The position numbers and the translations under genes were made by a program. A stretch of 64,000 bases of DNA from assembly GCA_038277395.1 (NCBI GenBank), contig CM076195.1:161543911-161607910 (forward strand), given 5' to 3'. This document shows, in pieces, positions 47,732-55,789 of this stretch. A model generated the notes under the pieces. It made no database searches, was not told the DNA's origin, and saw only the letters and a program-made list of their open reading frames with translations. Every line of letters starts with the position of its first letter. Position 1 is the first letter of the stretch. This DNA comes from Dryocosmus kuriphilus. Its lineage: Eukaryota; Arthropoda; Insecta; Hymenoptera; Cynipidae.

Positions 47732-48560
47732 GAGGCAAGGGGACTCACAATAAAAAAGCACCCCGAATTGTGAGAGGCGAGGGGACTCACAATAAAAAAG
47801 CACCCCGAATTGTGAGAGGCGAGGGGACTCATAATAAAAAAGCACCCCGAATTGTGAGAGGCGAGGGGACTCACAATAAAAAAGCACCCCGAATTGTGAG
47901 AGGCGAGGGGATTCACAATAAAAAAGCACCCCGAATTGTGAGAGGCGAGGGGACTCACAATAAAAAAGCACCCCGAATTGTGAGAGGCGAGGGGGCTCAC
48001 AATAAAAAAGCACCCCGAATTGTGAGAGGCGAGGGGGCTCACAATAAAAAAGCACCCCGAATTGTGAGAGGCGAGGGGACTCATAATAAAAAAGCACCCC
48101 GAATTGTGAGAGGCGAGGGGACTCACAATAAAAAAGCACCCCGAATTGTGAGAGGCGAGGGGATTCACAATAAAAAAGCACCCCGAATTGTGAGAGGCGA
48201 GGGGACTCACAATAAAAAAGCACCCCGAATTGTGAGAGGCGAGGGGGCTCACAATAAAAAAGCACCCCGAATTGTGAGAGGCGAGGGGACTCACAATAAA
48301 AAAAGCACCCCGAATTGTGAGAGGCGAGGGGACTCATAATAAAAAAGCACCCCGAATTGTGAGAGGCGAGGGGGCTCACAATAAAAAAGCACCCCGAATT
48401 GTGAGAGGCGAGGGGGCTCACAATAAAAAAGCACCCCGAATTGTGAGAGGCGAGGGGGCTCACAATAAAAAAGCACCCCGAATTGTGAGAGGCGAGGGGG
48501 CTCACAACAAAAAAGCACCCCGAATTGTGAGAGGCGAGGGGGCTCACAGTAAAAAAGCAC
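47728..48560 (+). repeat. 42-bp minisatellite B, about 20 units
   Basis: The exact period is 42 bp. The unit is GTGAGAGGCGAGGGGACTCA, then CAATAAAAAAGCACCCCGAA, then TT. ATTGTGAG and CTCACAAT pair as an 8-bp stem around an 11-base loop, and AATAAA starts in the 3' arm. The period is a multiple of three, so long open frames appear on both strands; these are artefacts. The array supplies the stop codon of the transposase and lies directly downstream of it in sense orientation, as array A does for the DDE_Tnp_4 gene. Confidence 0.97.
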
Positions 48561-49474
48561 TGGAAATATAATTTTAACATAGTTAAAAGAAAAAAAACAA
48601 ATTATTAATGTGTATAAACGCCTACAATATGCATTTGTTTATGCAATTTGTTTATAAAATTAACAAATTGTAAAGAAAAGGTTAACTTTATAAGAAAACA
48701 TCACTACTAATGTAATGTTAACATGACTGAAAGAAAAAAACGAATTTTTCTGCCTATAAACGCCTACGATATGCATTTGTTTATGTGATTTGTTTATAAA
48801 ATTAACAAATAGTAATGGACAGTAAAATTTTATTTAAAAGCATCACTGGTAACATAATTTTAACATGACTAAGGAAAAAGTCTAATTCTTTCTGCCTATA
48901 AACGCCTAAAATGTGAATTTGTTTATGTCATTTGTTTATTAAATAAACAATTAATGACAAATAACAAAATTTTATCAGAAATCATTACCGGAAAGGTAAT
49001 TCTAACATGACTAGGAAAAAAAACGAATTCTTTCAGTCTATAAATGCCTAAAATGAGTATTTGTTTATATAATTTGTTTATAAAATTCATAACCATAATA
49101 GATACTGAAATTTTATGATCAGTTGTTATCCTGGAGATTGAAAAATGCAATTTTAGAGCAGAAACATGTACTAGAAATGTACAGGCTGTTAATGTTCATT
49201 GTTTGTTGACATAATTTGTTTATAACAATTAAATTTGCAAGTTAACCAAATTTTTGTATTCCTTGTGTCCTTATGCAAGAAATTCGTGCGACATTAATAA
49301 TAAGAAAATTTTTTCTCGGAGATAAAAAATAAAGTTTTAAAAATCGTAGTTTTTGTCGCTATTTTCATTAACATAACAATTGAATAAAAAAAAAAATTAA
49401 AAAATCGACTCTCATAGATCTCTTAAGAATTTAATCCTGAATTTTCTAAAAAAAATCTGCCCGCTGAGCGGGCA

Positions 49475-49640
49475 CATTCTCATCGCGCGCTACGCGCGCC
49501 GCGCTTCGCGCGAAGTATGAGCGCGCCTACGGCGCGCGTCTGTTGGCACTCGCGCTTCGCGCTCGATACGTTATTTACGGCACTCACGCTTCGCGCTCGA
49601 TAGATTATTCACCTCGCGCTACGCGCTCGGTGCGTTTATA
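49475..49640. repeat. CG-rich palindrome cluster
   Basis: CTCGCGCTTCGCGCTCGATA, GCGCGCTACGCGCGC and related palindromes repeat at about 30-40-base spacing in an otherwise AT-rich window. CpG density is high, unlike everything around. The second element copy has the same block at about 56730-56870. Confidence 0.9.
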
Positions 49641-50565
49641 GATCGTATAAACCTTTAAATTAGAAATTACAAAAGAAATTATTTTACTTAAGGCTCTATC
49701 GCCCTTAAGGAATACATTCTCATCATGACGCTCGCGCTTCGCGCTCGATAATTACGTTTCTTTAAAACACATTATAGATTGGTAAAGCTCTTTTTGATTT
49801 TCCAAATTTTTACAATACAGGATTTCGATTCTTAAAAGTAAAACGATGAGTCTTATAAATAAATTTTGTAGCTATTTCCAAGGTGAACAATTCTGCTTGT
49901 TAATATTTTCCCATATCTTGCACAGTTTTGCTGAAAAGTGGTTTTCTTTATATTTCATAACATATTTCACGAATAACTCAAAAACTACGCGTCTGATCAA
50001 AAAAATGATAGAAAGCAAATTTGTAGACAATTTGGAGACGAACAACTTTGTTTATTATTATTTTTCCGTATCTTGCGTAGTTTGGCAGAAAATTTGAAAT
50101 CTTGAATTTTCAATAACGTTTTATCGATTAAAACAAAAACCGTGCATTTTATGAAAAAATGGTTAAAACAAAATTTGTAGATCTTTTTAAATTGAACAAC
50201 TTTGTTCTTTACCATTTTTTGGTATCTTGAATATTTTGGCGGGAAACCACAGTTTTTAAATTTTAATAGCGTTTTCTTGATTTAAACAAAAACCGTTCAT
50301 TTTATCAAAAAACGGTTAAGACAAAATTTGTAGATTTTTTTGAGGTGAACAATTTTACTTTCTTACGTTTTTTTTGTATCTCTGATAGTTTAGCCGGAAA
50401 ATGGATTTTTTGATTTTGTGAAAACCGTTTTTGATGGATAAAACCATAACCGTTGGTCGAAAACCGCTGGTTAACGAACTCGTCCTTTCTTTTTGGACCT
50501 TAAAGAAGTGTGCCAAAGCGCAATCCAATCCGATTAGTCCTTCGAAAGTTATCGTGGGAACAGAC

Positions 50566-50623
50566 GACAACGACAACGACAACGACAACGAGAACGACAA
50601 CGACAACGACAACGACGACAACG

Positions 50624-50655
<32 letters not shown>

Positions 50656-50657
50656 AA
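50566..50657 (+). repeat. GACAAC microsatellite
   Basis: Hexanucleotide and trinucleotide mix (GACAAC with GACGAC and GAGAAC) that would encode Asp-Asn repeats. It makes an open frame of 159 codons (50431-50910) that crosses the element boundary and is not credible as a gene. The inverted copy at 55737-55812 has the same repeat with a different length. Confidence 0.95.
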
Positions 50658-50869
50658 CGCCAACAGACAGACAGACACGGTCGTAAAAACCATTTTTTCG
50701 GATTCAGGAGGTCTTAAAGCGTGGAGATTTCATGAAATCCGCGAAAGTCAAATTTTGCATAAATCTAATACCTTCTCTGATGAGAATGTAAAAAAAAAAT
50801 TTTTAATCGGTGCACAATTGCGTTCTAAAAGTTTATTTGAACCTCGTTTTTTGATTTTACCCCACTGTG

Positions 50870-50874
50870 CGTTG
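50870..50874 (+). repeat. Target-site duplication of the Transib, right copy
   Basis: CGTTG immediately after CACTGTG; it matches 44329-44333. Removing one copy and the Transib restores an open reading frame across the junction. Confidence 0.88.
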
Positions 50875-52809
50875 TGCAAGAAATATGTCTGGATGGTACT
50901 TTTCATTTGAGTACATTTTTCTCGTCTTTAGCATACTCAATGTTCAGTTTGCCATCTTTATTAAGCATTTCTGCCAAATATGACACCGCTTGAGAAAGTT
51001 GGTATGATCCTGTGAATAGAATCTTTAAATCTCTTTCGGTCATTTCCGGAAAATCCAAAATGTCATCGGACGTAATAATTTAAAAAAGGGTTTTTTTCGG
51101 CGAAACCATCCCTTTTCCTCCGCCTCAATATACAAAGTATTTTCAGTACCTTTTTGAGCATGCATTCGCTGTACAATTTCGTCAAAAGTATCTACATCCG
51201 TTTGTAGCCTTTTTCCAAAAGTGTTATTCAAAAACGACGCAATTTTGAAATATATTCCAACTTTTGGTATCAGCTTATTGTCGATTTTTTGTGTTCAAGA
51301 AGACGATATTTTTGTTTAAACACACCGTGAACTGATTCAACTTCTCAGCGAATCTTAGTGACAAAGCGAGACTGATTGGATTCTTCTGTCGACAATTGTT
51401 TTCTTTTTCCTTTTAAAGCAGGCATTAATACCCTAAAATTTTTTGTCTCCAACTCATCTATTATGTCTCGGAATCCGCGATCGAGAACAAAAGTATCATG
51501 TTCTTTCAGAAGCTTGCATAAACCATTTGGATCTTGCATGATATCCTTCAAAATTACTGCATCATTTTGGTTAGCAAGATATGGACCAAGCATGTCCAAC
51601 AGGTATCCATCTGTTGTACAGATAGTGAGGGGTTTACATAGCGGAACTTTTTTCTGTCCTGAAAAGGATTTCCTTTGATATTCATTGTTAGTACTTTTTT
51701 GATGCCGTGCATATGTACCGTCACAAATTAAGAATAACTTGTTGTGAATATCAAACAATGCTTTTGCTATTTCAGTGGTATGATTGTTAATAAGATCATC
51801 CCTATTAAGGGCACTCAAGCCAAAGCGAAATGGCAAAACGTCTTTTTCAAAAGACTTCAGTATGCTGGCTGAATATTCTGAAACTGATTGTTCATTCTCT
51901 AACTGCAAGATGGAAGCTATCAATTTATTGGAGTTCCCTGTGCGTAGCTTAAAAAGAAATGTCACCAGAGCTTGTATCACTGAACGGGACTGACTATTTC
52001 TTAACGAGATCATCATATCCTTTATCTCTATAAGATTTTCCCAAGTTAATCCCGTAAAAACTTTGATCTGTTTTTCGGATATGCTGAACTCACCGGCTTT
52101 GTCGAATAATGAAGAATTACATTTGATGGAAAGAGTTTCCATCACTTCGACAAGTTCTGATGCACTTAATCTCGTGGTATTAGAGTGGACCTTTAAAAAA
52201 CCAATATCTTCGTTATATATTCTATTTTTTATCATATGAGTTCGACAACAGCGGTTTCCAGTTGGTATGTATATTTTATTTTTAACATACTATTGCATTC
52301 GAGCCTCTTTTGAAATGAAAGTCAGATTTTCCGTGGAAAAAACAAATGCAACAGTACTTATGCGTCGAAATAGTCCTTTGAATAGGGATTTCAACGAATT
52401 CTTCCTCAGAGGCAGCTTTCTTTGATTTTAATTTGAAATGGAAAGTTGGATCATTGGAACTCGATTCAGTGGAAAAAAGATTTTCTTTTTCTCGATCAGA
52501 ATCTTGCTCAGATTTTTCTACTTTATATATAGAAAGACGACACTTATGACACAAAATAGCAGCGACAGATATTGTTCTTTCTAGAAAAATAGAAAAAGCA
52601 TTTGCTTCATCAATATTTTTTACCAATTTTTCCTTACCTTTCGTTTTATTTAAAAACTTGTCGCAGCCAGCATACTTGACGTTCACGTTCAACGGCTTAA
52701 ACATGTTTACATTTAATAAAACAATGTTTAATGTTGCAACGAATTCAAAAAAACTGAATGTTTTAAGATCTTGTACAATTACAAGAGCACGTACTGCTCT
52801 CACCTTCAT
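50870..52809 (-). pseudogene. DDE_Tnp_4 transposase, decayed, split by the Transib
   Basis: On the minus strand, an N-terminal cysteine-rich region (NVKYAGCDKFLN, ILCHKCRLS, HKYCCICFF) is in frame 52809-52282; a start at the internal MFKPLNVN is equally possible. After a frameshift comes a helix-turn-helix region typical of DDE_Tnp_4 partners (FTGLTWENLIEIKDM, LVTFLFKLRTGNSNK) and the nuclease core: LICDGTYARHQ (first Asp), KSFSGQKKVPLCKPLTICTT, and FVLDRGFRD (second Asp). An in-frame TGA replaces a Trp codon at about 51345, just before EVESVHG, which holds the Glu. More frameshifts (near 51290 and 51075) and a TGA at 50905-50903 follow. The frame continues at 44333 beyond the Transib. It is dead, and older than the Transib insertion. 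Confidence 0.9.
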
Positions 52810-53047
52810 GGAAGTCTGCAGTCAAATGATATGTAAGCGATCATACGTTTTTCATGTGAATCTCAGAAACAAGTTACAGTCTGAAAAAACAAGTGACAGT
52901 CTGAATAGATCGTCTTTTGTTTCTCAACTTCATATAAAACACGGAAACAAATGACAGTATATGTGATCATCTTCTGTTACTCAGTTTCACATAACACCCA
53001 AAAAATTGAAAGTCTGTGTAATTTTTGTCTGTTTTCTCGATTTCGGT

Positions 53048-53748
53048 CCTTTGTAGCACTGATCAGCGCTGCATGCGTGATTTTTTCAGTCATGACATAC
53101 CGCCACAGAAATATCGGAAAAAATATATGTTAAAGCAGGTAACTTAAGAATTTTCCTGCGAGAAAGTTATGAGCTGTATTTTAAACAGAATTTTTTCTTA
53201 ATGGTCTCATTGATATTGATGAAACTTTTTTTTCATAAAAATAGATTGAGACGCTTGATGGTAGCGTCCCGCGGCCGTGTGAGAGGGTGCTGTAGGATCG
53301 TAGTGCTTCACGCACGATTTTTATTTTTTTTACCCATCTTGTACCTCTACAAAAAATTCAGCAAAAATATATGTTAAAGCAGATAATCTGAAGATATTTT
53401 TCAGAAAAAATTGTAGGTGTATCTCAAAAATTCGAGATAAAAAAAAATTTTCAAAGATTCAAAATTTTTTTTTTGATCGAATTTTTTATCAAAATTTTTT
53501 CATATTTTTTTTTTATTTTACTCATGTTGATGTATGTAACATATATTTTGTTCATCAAAATCGGTCACGTGGTTCTCGAGGAAAACCACTTTTTTTATTT
53601 ATCTTTCCCCCTCCATAACTCCCTTCAAAATGAAATTTCAGGGTTATTATTGGGCAAAATTATACTTTCTATGGGCATGAAACTATGACGTAAATTTGAA
53701 CTTAATACGTGCGGGGGCAGATTTTACATGCTTAACCGGCTAGGCCCA
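53048..53748 (-). repeat. Right inverted terminus of the DDE_Tnp_4 element
   Basis: Reverse complement of 41161-42322 without the foldback insertion. It ends GCTTAACCGGCTAGGCCCA. About 110 bases near 53161-53268 have no match in the left arm. Confidence 0.88.
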
Positions 53749-54189
53749 ACAAAATCGATGATGATTGTTTTGGGTTCAAACTTCGGCAATTCTTTGCTTC
53801 TACATTTGTCTTTCAGGACAGTCGATTTATTGCTCTCTGATGCTTTACAATTTCAAGTCTTGAATTTGCCGCTATTTATTAATACTCTCTTGTAACTTCT
53901 TGTATCGCTTCATTGTGTCGAGTCTACCACTTTTTTTATCTATGAATTCATAAAATTCATAAAATGATTTATTTAATATTGTAAAGAAAACCATTATTTG
54001 TTTTTCTATATAATTAACTAACCTTTTTTTCTGACAGTTCAGAAAAAAGACAGTTAAAATAAAAACAACAATGTATTTTCAAAACATCATTTTCCGGCTC
54101 ATTAGAGACATTGCATAAAATGCAAAATATATTTTCGAAAAAAAGAGGGAGAAAAAAGGAAAAAGTCAACCAAAACCAACCTCTCACTC
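53749..54189. other. Unassigned spacer
   Basis: AT-rich sequence between the large DNA element and PLE-3. I see no gene or repeat. Confidence 0.5.
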
Positions 54190-54237
54190 TTTCCTTATTC
54201 TTTCTCCGTCTTTTTTATACTACAGGGGTCCTACATG

Positions 54238-54266
54238 TTTCGAAGCCATTGAGACTTCATCATCAG
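54238..54266 (-). ncRNA. Hammerhead-like core in PLE-3
   Basis: Minus strand: CUGAUGA, one unpaired U, stem II GAAG with CUUC, then GAAAC. Stem III and the cleavage triplet could not be placed with confidence. It has the same layout as in the other PLEs here. Confidence 0.5.
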
Positions 54267-54426
54267 GGAAAATTTGCAGGAAACTATAGGTGCTTAAACT
54301 TAATTATCAATTTTCAACAACCTTATATACATAATCACATTAAAATTAATACTCTATACAATAAAAACTTCTTTTTGGTTCTTCCTATATCATTCATGGA
54401 TACTCATAATTAATAAATAACAATCT

Positions 54427-55757
54427 TCACAACCAGTTAATAAGTTTGTCCCAAACTTTGTTATACTTAGAAAGATCCCTTTTCAGATTAATTGCCTTAT
54501 CGCCCTCTCTCTTGATAAATAACATTTCCATAAATTCTCTCTTTTTTTGATTTTTTTCATTGTAAAGAATTTTGACATCATCCCAATTAAATTCATGTCC
54601 ATGTGTAATTTTGTGCTTTGATAAAACCGTGTGATATTTTGGATTTCTATGAACATTATTTTTATGTTCTTCTTTCCTAATTTTTAATGTTCTACTCGTT
54701 TGTCCTATGTAAACAGCATTACAATCTAAACATTTAAATTTGTAAACAACTCATTGTTTATCTAATTTTTCATATTTATCTTTTCCTAATTTTATAATCA
54801 AATCACTTTTAAAGGGGACTCTATATATGGTATGTAAACCCATTTTACCTAATTTATTCTTCAATATTTTTGAAATTTTCCCAAAATATGGTAAAACTAC
54901 CGTGTTGAATTTGTTATATTCTCTTTCTTGATTTATTCTCATCTCTATGTTTCCTTTTTTTATTTGAGAAATTCTAATTTGTATATATTCATTGATAAAA
55001 TCAATTGGGTAGTGATTGCAAAAAAGAATCTGTTTAAAAATTTCAGTATTTTTCTCATGAAAAACTGGATGTGACAATCTTATAGCTCTATCAATTAAAT
55101 TTTTTACTACTCCAATTTTATTTTGGATAGAATGATTGGAAAGGAAATTAAGAGCTCGACCAGAACATATTTCCTTTCTATACCAATCTGTAATAATTGA
55201 ACCTTCATTATTTTTTATAATAGTCAAATCTAGAAAATTTAATTTCCCTTCATTTTCTTTTTCAACAGTAAATTGTAATCTAGGATGAATACTGTTAAAA
55301 GTATTTAAGAGAGTCTCTACATTATTAACATGTACACTAAGAGCGGAATCATCAACATATCTAGCATAAAAATCCAATTCAAAATCAATTTTTTCAAAAA
55401 CTTCATTTTCTAAGTCTTCCATAACTATGTCAGCAAGAATCGGAGACAAAACTGAACCTATGGGCGTACCAAATTTTTGTTTGTAAAAAATACCATTAAA
55501 TTTGAAAAAAACTGAATGGAACACATATTTAATAGCATCAAGAAAAAGTGTGTTTTTGTGATCTTCGTGTTGTTTTTAATAAGATACCATCTTTTTACAT
55601 TCTCATCTCAATGAGAAGGTATTAGATTTATGCAAAATTTGACTTTCGCGGATTTCATGAAATCTCCACGTTTTAAGACCTCCTGAATCCGAAAAAAAAT
55701 GGTTTTTACGACCGTGTCTGTCTGTCTGTTGGCGTTGTCGTCGTTGTCGTTGTCGTT

Positions 55758-55789
<32 letters not shown>

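Larger units (their letters stand above)
49456..50789 (+). mobile_element. GC-ended non-autonomous element, copy 1 (Helentron-derivative-like)
   Basis: The element begins TCTGCCCGCTGAGCGGGCA, a hairpin, followed by CATTCTCATC, and ends GATGAGAATGT; the last two form a 10-bp subterminal inverted repeat. It sits in a poly-A run in the Transib arm, and the sister arm gives the uninterrupted state. Contents in order: a cluster of GC palindromes (49475-49640, and again near 49730), four diverged tandem units of about 120-140 bp (49850-50410), then a GAC/AAC microsatellite (50566-50657). Subterminal repeats, a terminal hairpin, a microsatellite and insertion within an A/T run without visible duplication recall Helentron-derived elements such as DINE-1; this is inference. 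No real gene is present. Confidence 0.72.
44335..50869 (+). mobile_element. Transib (RAG1-like) transposon with CACAGTG ends
   Basis: The element runs from CACAGTGGGGTAAAATC at 44335 to the inverted GATTTTACCCCACTGTG ending at 50869. Both ends show the heptamer CACAGTG, the consensus of V(D)J recombination signals; Transib ends are known to resemble it. The flanks carry a 5-bp duplication, the size known for Transib. Inside are a RAG1-like transposase gene, minisatellite B and inverted arms of about 1 kb that hold subterminal repeats. A 1.33-kb GC-ended element interrupts the right arm. A nonamer-like A-rich word (TCAAAAAAC) lies only 8 bases after the heptamer, so the classical 12 or 23 spacing is not evident. 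Confidence 0.93.
48580..50869 (-). repeat. Right inverted arm of the Transib, split by an insertion
   Basis: Reverse complement of 44335-45440 with four subterminal units marked by TATAAACGCC or a close variant (near 48613, 48757, 48897 and 49040). The arm pauses in a poly-A run at 49455, where a 1.33-kb element is inserted, and resumes at 50790 with TTTTTAATCGGTGCACAATT. Confidence 0.88.
41161..53748 (-). mobile_element. Large DDE_Tnp_4 DNA transposon with long inverted termini
   Basis: The ends are inverted copies starting TGGGCCTAGCCGGTTAAGCA at 41161 and ending at 53748. The arms (41161-42322 and 53048-53748) match over about 590 bp once later insertions are discounted. Inside lie, on the minus strand, a decayed DDE_Tnp_4 transposase gene, and downstream of it a 1.8-kb minisatellite. 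A Transib has split the gene. No convincing target duplication flanks the ends (GAATGTA against ACAAAAT). Ends starting with GGG plus a DDE_Tnp_4 transposase fit the Harbinger/ISL2EU-like group, which is inference. The span is inflated by more than 7 kb of nested insertions. Confidence 0.85.

Noticed and set aside
47707..48580. Long open frames on both strands (up to 286 codons) in minisatellite B
   Set aside because: A 42-bp period is divisible by three, so frames stay open automatically. The products are 14-residue repeats with no independent support.
44335..50869. RAG2-like partner gene in the Transib
   Set aside because: Apart from the transposase, the element holds only repeats and the nested insertion; no kelch-like or other frame is present.
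50431..50910. Asp-Asn-rich 159-codon frame, also seen at 55608-55943
   Set aside because: The core is a microsatellite in a non-autonomous element, the C-terminal part runs across the element boundary into the Transib arm, and the two copies differ in length and downstream sequence.
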